Origin: Dicyema japonicum
Taxonomy: Eukaryota > Dicyemida > Rhombozoa > Dicyemidae
Direction of reading: 5' to 3'
DNA: 64,000 bases
Assembly (NCBI GenBank): GCA_011109175.1
Contig: RDEW01000009.1
Location: 981,652 to 1,045,651 of the forward strand
Shown here: in pieces, positions 35,056-47,231 of the stretch
Position numbering within the stretch: position 1 is the first letter of the stretch
Layout: each line of letters starts with the position of its first letter
Made by a program: the position numbers and the translations under genes
Notes under the pieces: model-generated
Seen by the model: the letters and a program-made list of their open reading frames with translations, nothing else
Told to the model about the DNA's origin: nothing
Databases searched by the model: none

Positions 35056-36589
35056 CCCTCATGTTGACCTTTATTGATATTTAATTTATTTTGATTATCT
35101 CGATAAAAAACCAACAAACTGATTATTTTAAAAGAACATAGCGATCGGTCGGTGAAGTTGAAATCCCAGAAAATTGATGACTTACAAGAAGCTGATTTAA
35201 GTTATCCTTGTTCCCTCAGAATATAGTTTGCCATGACATGTGAGATATCTGTGCAGATCAGGAAGGCCAATAAATCCAGAGGTCGCTGTTAACTAATGAA
35301 AATCTGCTTGACTGAGGTAATCGATGAAACTGGAACCTAAGGCACGTGATGAACAATGGTAATCGATGATTCAACAAATTCGTGGGAAATGCCATTCTGT
35401 AATCGAAAAAATAGCCTCAAAGGAGTAACTAAGTTCCTTAGAGTTCGCTCAGCAAAGCTAGTTTCCGAGAAGGGTCAAAGCTATAGAGTAAGCATGGCTT
35501 AAAACCTACTGCCTCATGATGAACAGTACTCGCAGTATTCTCATCTTCCAGGTGGATAAAAAGACCATCTCCCAAGCCGGAATTATATAATTGTCCGAAA
35601 AGGATCTGTCCCCAACTCAATATCCACAACTTCCAACGAATGACGTATGGATTATTGTCATCCCAATGGTATTTCTTGTGGGAACTGGAAAGTATCCCTT
35701 CTGAAATCAATGGTATTCGTCCCCTTCCTATTAAATGGGATATTAGTCTTATAGCTGCACTATTTTATAATTTTGGTGGTTGTTGTTACGCACATAATCA
35801 GTACATCCCCCAAGACTCAATGTAAGCCGCGGAAATCCTGGAATATATAAAAGAATTTAAAAATTCATTGGATATTGTCGTACCCTTCCTGAATAAGGTG
35901 GCGATCTTTTAGACCATCAGGACTCTACGGGAAAGTGGAGGATCTCGGAAGTGACCTGACTCGGTGTACTTCCAATCATTGAAATCGTCATTAAATAAAA
36001 GGCAGAGGATTGTGTAGAGAAAATGGAAACTACTGGAAGAACATCTCGGATCAGAGGTAAATAGCGCGTGCAAGCTTAGTCGAAATAATTGAGCTTTCTT
36101 TTTTTATATCCTCTACAAAATCGATCACGGGGACAACTGCAAGTGGATTAGTGGAGTTGACAGATATCCCAAAGTCAGAGGGTAAATAACGTTTCTAAGA
36201 GGAGGAAGGTCTAGGCGAGAACATCAATTTGACTATTTCACTCAAATACAATCCAAACTCCCTGAATGAGTAGGTCAAATGTTGCGTGAATAAATGGTTA
36301 CCATGACAACCGTTACTCCCTCAGCTTCTGTAGTCCAAAATAGAGATAAAATCTACAAATGATAGAACCCACTAATAGTAAACTGAAATAGATAGAATTA
36401 ATCTCCATTCACTACACCCTTCTTTATAATAGGTTATGCATAGTAACCATTTATGGCCACGACACTATAGATGATGACACGTGCTACACTAGTCTTAAAT
36501 AACTTCTGAATGACAAGTTAACGATATGATTCACTTTTATGTTAATATATGACAGATAACTAACCAAAGCCGATCAAATAAGAATATCA
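35056..36589. other. No gene recognised
   Basis: Two open stretches face each other at 35438-35825: minus MISEGILSSSHKKYH..., plus MTYGLLSSQWYFLWE.... Neither matches a family. A possible hydrophobic segment WIIVIPMVFLVG lies near 35650-35690 on the plus strand. No junctions could be supported. Confidence 0.3.
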
Positions 36590-36990
36590 ATGATTTCAAG
36601 TCATAAGTAAACTAGTATGGATATCAATAATGCCAAGTCACACACGTACCCTAAGTAAAGCAGGTGGAGTATCAATGATGTCAAGTATCCCATGTGTCAT
36701 AAGTAAGATTATAAATGATATCAAGCCACCCACGTGTCCTGAGTAGCCCAGGTAAGAGTATCAACAATGCCAAGTAAGCCACGTACCCTAAATAAGGCAG
36801 GTAAGAGTATCAATGATGTCATTCACTAACATGTACTGAGTAAGGCAGGTAAGAGTATCAATGATGTCAAGTAACCCACTTGTCATAAGTAAGGCAGGTA
36901 AGAGTATCAGTGATGTCAAGTAACCCACTTGTCATAAGTAAGGCAGGTAAGAGCATCGGTAATGTCAAGTAACCCACTTGTCTTTAGAAA
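36590..36990 (+). repeat. Tandem array of ~50-bp units
   Basis: About eight copies of a unit based on GTATCAATGATGTCAAGTAA, CCCACTTGTCATAAGTAA and GGCAGGTAAGA. The 3' units (36840-36985) are nearly identical; those at the 5' end are diverged and shortened. That gradient suggests recent growth at the 3' end. The TGATGTCA core in each unit resembles a CREB/ATF half-site, and there is a GT-rich step GGTAAGA like a splice donor. Neither role is shown. Confidence 0.85.
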
Positions 36991-37446
36991 CTCAAATAAG
37001 AAAGTCAGTAAATAAATAAAATCAATTGATTCAAAATTGCTAGTATAACCACAATTATTAGAATTGCGGTTAAATTTAATAGTCAGTGTCCTCTAGATAC
37101 ACCAGTTCAACAAAAACAGAGTTTTAGAACAAGTATAGATCTTAAATTTGACTTGATCGACTTTTGATGTAAAATGCAAAATATGCATAATTTAAGCAAA
37201 ACAGAACCAATACAAACAACCAACCAATAAATAATTCTAAGATAATGAGACGTACGTAATTTACTGGGAAAATATCAGGAAAGTAGGATTACTTAATGAC
37301 AGAAAAGGGGATAATTAGGGATTTGGAGACAATTTAGTGGTAATTTTATTATATTAAAATAAAAAAAATTAAATTATTTTTTTTATTTTATAATTTTTGG
37401 TTAACTAGTAAATTATAATAAAATATTATAAAACTGACTTTTATGA
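36991..37446. other. AT-rich upstream region of the Unkempt-like gene
   Basis: Very AT-rich with long A/T runs at 37340-37430. No feature is recognised; it would hold the promoter of the next gene if that gene has one here. Confidence 0.35.
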
Positions 37447-39306
37447 ATGAAAGTTGGGAAATTCTTTCTAAAGGAGAAAGAGTTTAGCAAGTTTCGAACA
37501 AATCGATGTGGGGATTTCCTCCAGCAGAATTGCAGTCGCCACAAGCCATTTGTTTGTCCTAAATGGCACTTTGAAAACCAATATCGGAGGATGAATATTC
37601 AGCATGAAGACGGGACTTTCAATTATTGTGCGGAGTTCTACTGCCCACACTACAATGAAATAAAGGGCGAATGTCCCCACGGAGAATCGTTGGGAGTGGT
37701 ATAATTTTAGTTGCCCATTTCTCCACAGAAATGTTGACGATTCCGAACGCTTGTTTCATCCAAGATTCTACAAAACCGCTATATGTTCCTCTGGAGTTGA
37801 CGACAGTGGGATTTGCACAAAAAATGGGGTCAACTGCCCATACTCACATTCCCAGGAAGAGCTCAAAGCTCCAGTTTTTGACATCCGGGAGTTCGTCATG
37901 GACAATTACATAGACTGCACCACCAACGATTTCTCTCCCCTCTCCCTGGACGACTGGTCTAAGCTTATGGCGGAGAAAACGCCTTACAGTACCCCCATTT
38001 TGTTGAATAGACGCCGAGTATATTTCCGTGACCTACAAAACAGAGGCGTGTCGAAAACCAGCACGTTTATGCAGACAGGGCTTCGCATGTCCTTACTACC
38101 ACAATTCCAAGGACAGACGGAGAAGTCCTGAGAAATTCAAATACGAGTAATCCGAAGTTGTCTATTTAAGTGCGTCGGCGTGTTCATTCGTCAAGTTCGG
38201 TCAGGAGTGGATGGACCCTAAATTGTGTAAGAATGGGGATCTTTGCTTCACTGTCATACGAGGACTGAACAGCAGTTTCACCCACGTGTTTGTTTTATTT
38301 TTGGGATTTTAGGTGTACAAGACTTCCAAATGCTCCGATCTGACTGCCCGTCGGTATTGCCCCCGACGACAGTTCTGCGCTTCGCCCACTCCGTTGGTTT
38401 GCCGTTCCGTGATTTTAGCCGAGAAGAACAAACACTTTGAGGCAATCCCTGAACCTACCATCTCTTTGCCAAGAAAGGAACCGCCAAATTCTTACGATGA
38501 ATCTCGTCCTTGGTGGGTAAATAAGGTCAATTTTTCTCCCTCTGCTTACTCCACCACCAGTGTACAAGTTGGGTACTAATCTGATCCTTTTAGTGTTTAA
38601 ATCTGATCCCCCAAAGTCTTCACTGTGAGCCTCATAAATTACAGAACGACTCCGGGTATTCCTGTGGTAATCCGAATCACGCCATCCGCCCAAATTCATT
38701 CAGCATACAGTTAAATCTCAATGTATGTTGTTTATGTCAACTTAGCGGTCTTATTCCTGCACAAGCGTGGATTCGTTCTCCACGAGGAGCTTAGTTAGGG
38801 ATCCGAAGAAAACGGGCTCGGACACACCCATTTCAAAAATGACCCGTCAGACAGATTTTTCCACAAAAATTGACTGTCTTTCCAACGTACTTTGCTTTTT
38901 GAGGTGTAGGCCTTGGAAGGCTGGAAGAAAGACTCCGACGTCGCCAAACGAAGGATCGAGGCCGCCGAGGGGCAAATAAGATCTGTAATCAAGGTCACTA
39001 ATTGTTAGATTTCTCAGAGAATCTACGCTAGTAATGACCACGAATTGGCTGAGGTTAACAATATTTGAAGAATTTAAGAAATATATCAAGGACTCCTTCA
39101 ATCTAGACAAAAAGTCTGTTTCTGAGCTGATGTGTCTTTTGGATGGACTCAAGGCCCAGCTTAGAGTTTATGAAATTGTATTACCTTGCTTATTTCTCCT
39201 AGAAAGTACGCTTCGAGTCATAATTAGTCGAAATATATTTATTTTGATATTCCAAGTTGTTTTAGTCTACCACAAATTGGTTTTTTGTTTTTGTCATTGT
39301 GGTTAA
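37447..39306 (+). CDS. Unkempt-like CCCH zinc-finger RNA-binding protein
   Basis: Homologue of Unkempt, an RNA-binding translational repressor with two clusters of three CCCH fingers. Matching blocks in order are HKPFVCPKWHFENQ, DGTFNYCAEFYCPHYNE, CPFLHRNVDDSERLFHPRFY, CTKNGVNCPYSHSQ, FDIREFVMDN, YKTEACRKPARLCRQGFACP, YYHNSKDRRRSPEKFKYD, CHTRTEQQFHP, YKTSKCSD and FAHSVAEKNK. Supporting introns include 22 nt (37691-37712), 22 nt (starting 37990), 24 nt and 22 nt. The frame slips by one missing base twice inside fingers, at about 38247 and 38380. A charged helix (WKKDSDVAKRRIEAAE) near 38935 fits the family's coiled-coil tail. I do not see the C-terminal RING. The start and the 3' end are uncertain. 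Confidence 0.88.
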
Positions 39307-40874
39307 ATCAAATTATGGCTATTATATGCTTAGTAGATTAATACTCAGTCTTCAGGTCGCTGGGTAATTTATCTGACTGTTATTCCCTCAAGATAGGGGT
39401 ATCTATCGTCTCTGATATTTATGTAGAAACTAATAGGCTCAGAAAGGTCGTATTGGCTGAATAGATCATTCATCTCTTACTTGGCCCACTTAGTCAACGT
39501 GGTGACATTACATTAATGATACTCTCACTTGCCTTGACAAAGAAGGATTTTATGAAAATCTTGAGGAGATCCGTCATTTCTCCTCTAGAAAAACCTGGTG
39601 TCTTCTCACATATCTTTCTCACTACTGTCGTTATTGTGAGAAACCAGGAACCCATTTGGAAATCTTTCATGTGGTAGTTACAGATCAGCCCCGAAGAAGG
39701 ACACTCTGATTGAGTTCCTTGGCAGAGCTTCGCAGATTCACGGTATTGGACTATTTGTGCGAATAAGCTGGGATCAGCTAATTGGCTGTCCTCTTGCAGA
39801 TAAGAGTCATCTCCTATGATCTGTCACGTGCTACACCATCAAAAAATAACTCCGTATCATCATGCTGTTCAAGCATCAGAATACCATTATTTCGCATTTT
39901 GCTGGAATCATTAGACGCTGATGCCTATTAGGAGACTATTCCTACATTTAAGACATCAATGTAACAAACCATATTCAAAATTCGTCGATAAACAGTAAAA
40001 TTATATATAACCAGCAAATTTAGTGTTAATATCGAAAACGACAAAATGGATGACTAACTTTGGATCACATAGCAACACTCTAGTAAAACAAGAGGGGAAA
40101 CATATAAAAGAAAGACCTTCAATCAAGTAGCTACTGGTGGTAGTGAACTATAGCTATCAAATTGGTATGACATCCTAACTCCTCAGTAACCAGGTTAAAG
40201 GAGTAAGGCTATTCTTAAACACAAAGAGACAATCAACTTAAAAGACTATACTAACGTGTAAATTGCAGTATTCGTATAGCCAACTGCAATGAGGCCGACA
40301 TCACTTAGAATATTGGTAGTAAATTCTAATAAACAGTCTTAGGGAATTACGGTACTGTAAAACGAATTATGAAAGCTTATAATGACTACCTAATCCTAAG
40401 CTTGAATAACATGAGTGGAAGTATTGGTTCAATAAAAAGTGGATACCAAGATAGCAAAAACCAACTTAAAACTGGTCAAGTACCCCTATCCTTGAATTTT
40501 ACCTCATTATAAATAACATTCAACATAAAATAGCTTATTTGTGAATATCTGTGGTTTGTATGTAAAAATTAGAAATTTGAGCGTTTAGGTAAATTTCACA
40601 ATCACGTAATCCCAAGATGAGGTAATTTTGTTATATAGACAGCATAATTTAGAGTTCATTTAAAATAAAAAAATGGGAAAGATAAGAATAGGGAGATTAG
40701 AATCGGCGAACGTATTTGATCGAAATATGATTTTAATTTTTCTGAGATTGTGACGATAAAATAAAGTTTTTGATTATATTTTATTTAAATAAATAAAATA
40801 AAATAAAAATAATTTAAAAAATAAATTTAAATAAATAAAATTTTTTGTGCTGACCTTAAACTTATCAATTTTTA
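39307..40874. other. No gene recognised
   Basis: Stop-dense AT-rich sequence with A/T runs at 40780-40850. No family or repeat assigned. Confidence 0.4.
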
Positions 40875-41837
40875 TGAGTCCACGTCGTTTACCCCGACAA
40901 ACCAGATCTGATGCTCCTCCAGCTCAAATCCCTACAGGATATCGATACGCACGACCACAGAGGCTCGAGATGGAGATACCATCTCCGTACAACCCACTAC
41001 GTTTATCCCCTACTTATTAAAGTCCCCAACCAAATCCCAGGAATCTGCAACACCTTCACTCTTCCGTACTGCCTCCAACCAGGATATTTACGTAATAATT
41101 ATCTTTATCCTTTAGCGATTCCAAATATCGTTCCCCCAAACATTGCATTTTGTCCTCAGGCCCCCTTTCCTTACAACTTTTCCTTTCCAGGCATTCAGCC
41201 TCAGATTTTTGTGCCTCAAAAACAGCAGAAAATTCAAGCAGTGGCCCAACCTCCCCATCAACTTATGTCCCATCATGGAATCTCCCAACCAATTTTTCTC
41301 CAAGAATACCCTCACGAGGTGCAACCAGTTCATTCGGTTCTTGCTTCTATGGATTCCGAAAAACTGGTACCTCAGCTTACCATGGAGCCCGAAGAGCCTC
41401 AGACTCAACCTATTTGCGCTGTCCCCGAGGTTGAAGCACCAAGCGAATCAGCAGTTCAGATGATGTCTTCTGTGAATTCCCCAGATACGTGCCTGATCTC
41501 CGACATCACGGAGAGTGAGGAAACTGTGGAGGAACAGAAACGTCCCTGGGAGAAAATTGGGTACCACTACCTCAAGAAGGATTGGTATAACCGCCCTTCT
41601 TCAATAAATAAGGTTCCCAAGTCTCACCCAATGGAGATAAAGGACCACTACTTGAAGCTAAAGATTCACACAAAGTTTCTGGTTGTATGGTCCCTTATTT
41701 AGAAATCCATCTTTCGGAAGAAGATTCCCATCCTGCAGATGACGAAAGATATGCTGGTCGAAAGCAATCTTTACAGTGACTCTCTATATATGGTTATTGA
41801 GGTTGATGGTGATGGTAGTTTAGGGGTCTCTGAATAA
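40875..41837 (+). CDS. Pro/Gln-rich protein with possible La-motif-like C-terminus
   Basis: The start is ATG 40875 (MSPRRLPRQTRSDAPPAQIP). Three introns of 22, 24 and 21 nt (from 41011, 41091 and 41681) give one continuous frame of about 295 residues to a TAA at 41835. The first two thirds are Pro/Gln/Ser-rich and disordered (FCPQAPFPYNFSFPGIQPQI, QKQQKIQAVAQPPHQ). After an acidic stretch (DITESEETVEEQKRPWEKIG) the tail reads DHYLKLKIHTKFL, FRKKIPILQMTKDMLVES and YMVIEVDGDG. The tail spacing is reminiscent of the end of the La winged helix in LARP proteins, but this is weak. The gene model is good; the identity is open. Confidence 0.6.
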
Positions 41838-42769
41838 ACTTATTGGATGTTGTGACGATCTTTGTAAAGTGGAGATTTCGGTGAACAAAATTCTGAGACA
41901 TCAGAAGATTTTGCATCATATTATTCTGAGTGTGGAAAATGATGAATTTACTTATATTCGCTGATTTTTTATTCTATTTTGTGTAAATTAATATTTTTTG
42001 ATTTGTTTGTCTTGGGGTTTATACATGAAGCATTGAGTGCTTAATCCGTTGTCCCCTTCTCGACCAGTCTGCAATCCGGAATACTGGGTTCTTCACTCTC
42101 TACGGCGTCCCTAATCGTTTATCTGTGGTAGAAGGTGAAACTCGTAAATACTGAAAGAAACTCCCATCTCTTCAACTAAAGAGGATCGTCGTGGCTACAG
42201 AAAAGCAGAAGGACCATGAAGGAATATTGTCATAACCTCGAATTTGATGTGGAATACTGGAATCACTCAATTGGTTGATTTAACTCCTTCTTTCTTGATG
42301 TTCCTTTTTTCGGTGTTACATAACGGTTAGGTAACAGTCATTTGTAGTGAGGTATGGTGGATCAGGTTCACATCCACAAAGCTTTTTTTTGAGAGTACTG
42401 TTAAGCCAAATTACAACCTCGTAATCCACCATACACGTGTGAGTTAAATAGGATTTTCTTCCTAGGTTTGTATTGATTCGCTCACTTGAAAGAATTTTGT
42501 GTTTTTTATTTGGCCAATGAGAGGGGGTTAAGTGGTGTCAATTTTTGTGAAGCATGGGAATCTTAGGTTCACGGCCACCTATCTTTCTTGAACGGATGAT
42601 AGCTTTTTCGTAAGGTTTAACTCTAAAAAGCGCTAAGGGAAGCTATCATCACTTAGTTGGCATTGACTCCTTTCTTGGTGATATTGGGGTTTTTTAAATA
42701 AAATTAGTAAACAGTTCTCGTCATTGAGAGTGTATTCCCTCCTACATTTGTATTAAAATGGGCTTATCA
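41838..42769. other. No gene recognised
   Basis: AT-rich. Near 42640-42665 the inverted form of the CCAACTAAGTGAT block seen in the IR1 arms appears, hinting at a retroelement fragment. Confidence 0.35.
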
Positions 42770-43165
42770 TTCATCCGCGATACCTTCCAGTTTACACAAG
42801 ATCACCGTTATCACTATTGCTCTTCAACATGCTCCTCAGTTACCTCCCATCCTTAACCACCAAAAACACAATTCTTTTATCGTATGCGGATGATCTAGTA
42901 ATAGAGGGAAACATCGAAGAATCGAGGAGACGACATGGTCCGTGCAAGATCTACCAAACCTGATGGGTCTTTGGTTCCTGAAGAACCGTCTGAATATATC
43001 ACAAGTAAGTCACATGTATCACCAAGAAAGTCACATAGTTACCTCAGAACGAACGGACAACGTGTATGACTCCCCGCTTTCTATAGATACCGAGTCATGT
43101 GGCAATGTAATTTTACTTGCTAAAGATAGGCCACAACGAGTAGGAGAGCGTGGAGTAGCTTAGAA
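42770..43165 (+). mobile_element. LINE-A reverse transcriptase catalytic fragment
   Basis: The plus strand reads LLLFNMLLSYLPSLTTKNTI, then LLSYADDLVIEGNIEES with the catalytic YADD at about 42883. A short degraded stretch follows. Truncated on both sides. Confidence 0.75.
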
Positions 43166-43635
43166 GCCATGGCGTATGTGAGTTTTTAACATTTTTGTAA
43201 TAAAAAACCTGTAGATTCTATATATTTTTGATTTCCCATGAATCGTAACTGAAATACAATTTTTGAATCTGTGCAGCTGTTTTATTGTGAATAATCTTGT
43301 TTTTGATTTTGGCATCCTTTATCGAAGAATTAAGATCGACATTTTTAAACTATCCCCCGATTTGTAGAGATTTAAAACTCAAACTTCATTAGCAAATATC
43401 ATGTATTAGTGTACTCACATGTATCTCCGAGTTTGTCTTATCAAAACAAAAACTTTGTCAACCCTATAATAAGCAGAAGACAAACATCAAAATAACTTCG
43501 GTTAAGTTGGCATATATTTTATAAACTATTCGGCAATCGTATGGGAAAGGAAGATGATGTCGATACCCTCAACAAATCTTGTAAGGTTCACCTCATGCAA
43601 GGGAAATTAGATTATACAAAGCCTTAGTGACCGTA

Positions 43636-43815
43636 TTGATGAGAGTCGGTAGATGGGATGAGAAAATCAGATATTTTAACACTGGCACACGTGGAATACT
43701 GCTAGAAATGATAAACCTGTTAGTTTGATATGTTTCTGGACGAATAATTCAATAAATGTTTTTGCAGGTGTGCCACATCAATTCCACATCATATCCCAGG
43801 GTATTTTCTGACAAC
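43636..43815 (+). repeat. Dispersed repeat R3
   Basis: Collinear with 57360-57530. Shared blocks are CGGTAGATGGGATGAGAAAA, TCAGATATTTT, ATGATAAACCTGTTAGTTTG and GGGTATTTTCTGA. Class unknown. Confidence 0.65.
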
Positions 43816-46175
43816 AAGTCTTCTTGGTCGAACACGGCATTACAGTAACAATTTATTTATTTACAAACCCACATACCAACAAGAAAGGTTAAACCCACTG
43901 ATTGGGATATCCCAGTCTTCCATATCTCCTTGAATGTTTCGCCAGTGACCCAAATGCCGTCCGGATGTGCCTCCAGTGTGTCTGCAGAGGAATTCTATCG
44001 GGAAGTACATTTTATGGTCGATCGGAATTCTTCTACACCTTTCCCTGAATAGATTTCCTAGCTCCTAAAGAAACATAAGAAATCCTGGCCATTTCTCAGC
44101 GTCGCCTCCTGTTTTACATGTCTCTAAAAATCTCAGAAAAGCTAAACTTGCTTTCGGCAGTGTAAGGATCGTGATTTGGTCAGAGAAAAGAAAGTATAAA
44201 TTGTCTACAGAAAATTTATTACAAAAACTTTGAATTATGCAGTTCTAGACTGAAGAACTTGTCTGTCTTTTAAAACTACTTAAAAATTAAAAAATCTATA
44301 ACTATGTCCCAAAAATCCAAAATTGTTCTTAAAGTACCCCAACGGATCACCTCAATTGGTAGTCCAAAATATTCTAATTAGTGATCGACGCCTCCCTGCA
44401 CAAGACCGGACATGCAAAGTCACATTTAATGATCACGAATAAAAGACAGTAATGAGGTCAAACAGTTAAGTGATCTCAGTTCCCATTCAAACAATCAAAT
44501 GCCTAATCCAGTGTGACTACCTTACTAAAGAGCCTTCTCTCATTCTTGGAGATGTACCCAATTGGAGATTTATGATTGCAAGTCGGCATTTATTTTTTGT
44601 TTTTATGACATTAAGTTAACTTCATTAAAACGTTAAGTGATTTTGAACAGTAATATATCCGATTTGTAAAAGAATTGATTTATTTTATAAGACGAGCAGA
44701 CGAATCGCCGACAAAACGAGCAGTAAAGGATTCCGATTCCATAAGCAAAGTATTCCATCGGTATTGGCGATTAAGGGTTGGGTCGCAGGAGTAAATGCTT
44801 GTCAAAATAATATGGTAAATGTTTATAGATAGCATGTGCAGTCCTTCTGAAGAATAGAGAGATCAAGCGAACTGACATTATTCAACTAGCTCGTTTACTA
44901 TCACCTTCTCTCTTGATATTTCTTGGGGTTATGTAAACAAAATGAAATACATGGTACTTACGCATTAACACGTGGAGCCTAAGACACAATTTTAAGTGTC
45001 AGTCTCTACAATCCTACTCTATTGTTACTCAGTAATCTCACAGAGACAATGTCTTCGGCTGTTTTCAACCTTGATGTAGCATTTTTAGGTCATTATTTAA
45101 AAAAAAAATTTCAGAGTTTATCTAGGACTTCCGTGGAAGTAACTCTTTTAAAAGCATAATGGCTTTCTATGGCTATATTTACGCGTGAGGAAATGTCATT
45201 ATCAAAACATGTGGCAGTTACCAAGGAGAATCTATATTTCTAAAGTTATTACGATTATAGTTATATTTGACTGATAGTATAGAGGGACGTTTTTGTTATA
45301 CAAGTCCTGCCGTAACTAGGACTCTTCTTAGTGTCCTCTTCCAACTATACTGATATGTTGGATATAAGCATATCGTCGGCAAATGATAGCAGTCTGACTT
45401 GGACAGTTAGGTATAAGGATAGTTCCCATGATAATTCTAAACAGTAAAATGCTGAAGATAAACTGTTGTGAGACTTTTACCTTCATCTCTACTCCATTTG
45501 CGCCAAAGTTAGTATGCTGCTAGGGAGCAGCATGAATTGAAGATAATTTGTTTGATTACTCTTTTCTTCGTCTTCCCTTTTGGCTCCAGGAAACTATAAT
45601 TATTAGCGTGCGTCATGTGGTTCACCACATCTGGTGACGCCAGATATAATCCTAAATTGTATCCAAAAAGAACCATTAATCAACAACCAACCTCGTAATT
45701 CACGAATAGAACGCTAACGAAAAATCCAGGCATATCAAATTCAGATAGCACGTGGAATTTATGTTCTACTTATGAACTAGGATGGTCAACAATTACCCAT
45801 ACCCAGGTGAAAGGCAAATTGTTGATCCCTTAAAATCTTCTATTTAGTTGAATGCAGTCTCAATCTTGAATTAAACACGTTCCTGATGAATTCATATTAA
45901 AAATCAGGAATTTCTTTTAACATTCTTTTTTTGATAGTGATTTATTTTTGCAATTCTTTTTTAAACTATTTTCACTTTTGAGAGTGAGATCTCCAGTAGT
46001 CCATAGTAAGTCACCAGGAGGTACAGTTTATCCCAATAGCGGCCTCCCTTATACATCTCCAAAAATTTTGAGTTGGGCATCAAAGGCAAAATGCTCCCCG
46101 TCTTAGAGATGGTAGGAAGATCTCTTTAACAACTTTGTCGTGCCGGTGGAATCTGGGTGAAGATAATAAACTTTT
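43816..46175. other. No gene recognised
   Basis: Long AT-rich stretch without a recognisable gene, RNA or repeat family. Short open frames occur on both strands but show no similarity I can name. Confidence 0.4.
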
Positions 46176-46427
46176 GTGAAATATCCCTCCTTCACATTTG
46201 AACCCAGGATAGTCAGATCTGATGTCAATAGACAATTTGTTCAACCAAGAAGGTCTGATATTCTAGTTAAGGTGATTTTAAGCGTCAGTTTAGAATTAGA
46301 GAATGATTACATGAGTTGTGAGCATGTCACTGAGGTGAAGATTGAAAAGAGGGAGAGGGCTGATCCAAGAAGGGCATCATATGAAAAATTGCTGAAAAGA
46401 GACATGTGGAAATGTAAACAGGTTTGA
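46176..46427 (+). CDS. Unidentified basic ORF
   Basis: Open frame ending VTEVKIEKRERADPRRASYE then KLLKRDMWKCKQV. The charged C-terminal half looks protein-like, but there is no family match and no supporting splice junction. It may be one exon of an unrecognised gene or chance. Confidence 0.2.
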   Translation: MKYPSFTFEPRIVRSDVNRQFVQPRRSDILVKVILSVSLELENDYMSCEHVTEVKIEKRERADPRRASYEKLLKRDMWKCKQV

Positions 46428-46679
46428 CCAGTCTCTCACATAAAATTTGTAAGCCAAGGTATAGAGACATAATTAATAGATAGATTTAATCTATTTTTAA
46501 AAGATCATAGTAATATGCGATTGTTAGCCACGATAGTTTTTTCAGAAGAAAAGGAATTGCTAAGTCCGTTACTATTTAATTTGAGTCAGGAATGAAGCCA
46601 TCAAGAATGTTATTAACTGTTTTATTTTTTGTTGCATTGATTTTTATTAGTTAGCATATATCTTTTTTATTTTGTAATC

Positions 46680-47170
46680 CAAGACCACGGTAAAATCAAC
46701 TATCACGTGATTCTGATACGTCCCAACATCGACCTCACTTAGCCTCCCACGTGCCCGCGCATAATGATTCTACTGATTTTACGAGGCCGCATTCCCGTAA
46801 TCTGGAGTCAAGTCTAATAGGGAACTCCTAGGGCATCGGTCCGGTTCAGTGATCTCCACAAATCCAACTCTCCTTTCCACTGAAAACCCTTTTTTGCATT
46901 TCCTCAATCTTCATCATATTTGTCCAAAAAATGTATGGTCCCCACGAGGCCAATTCATATGAGAAACAAGGCTCGATGTACTGTCAGTAGACGTTCATAA
47001 AGACCGTGTGAGCCCCGATCTTCCATATTCCCGATAAACTTTTTAATACGTTCAGTTTCTTTTCGCAAGAAAATTTTAACGTGTGGTGATAATCAAAGAA
47101 GCACATCAAGTGTCATAACCAAAATTTTTTACATATTTCGAAAAGGATGGCGACCTTGTTTGACTTAAAG
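46680..47170 (-). mobile_element. LINE-A 3' end remnant
   Basis: The minus strand ends with the LINE-A terminus: CCAAGACCACGGTAAAATCA here is the complement of the element's last bases, also present in the IR1 arms at 15640-15660. Further in, it follows the thumb sequence of 15200-15450. Heavily mutated. Confidence 0.7.
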
Positions 47171-47231
47171 GTAAAAATTTATTTATATAAAATAAAATAA
47201 ATATTATTTAAAATTTAAATAATAATATTTG

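Noticed and set aside
36590-36990. CRISPR-like array
   Set aside because: Units are contiguous and degenerate without unique spacers, the genome is eukaryotic, and no cas genes exist; it is a minisatellite.
41112-41463. Alternative frames within the P/Q-rich gene
   Set aside because: The chosen frame is continuous across three short introns from ATG to stop; the others are not.
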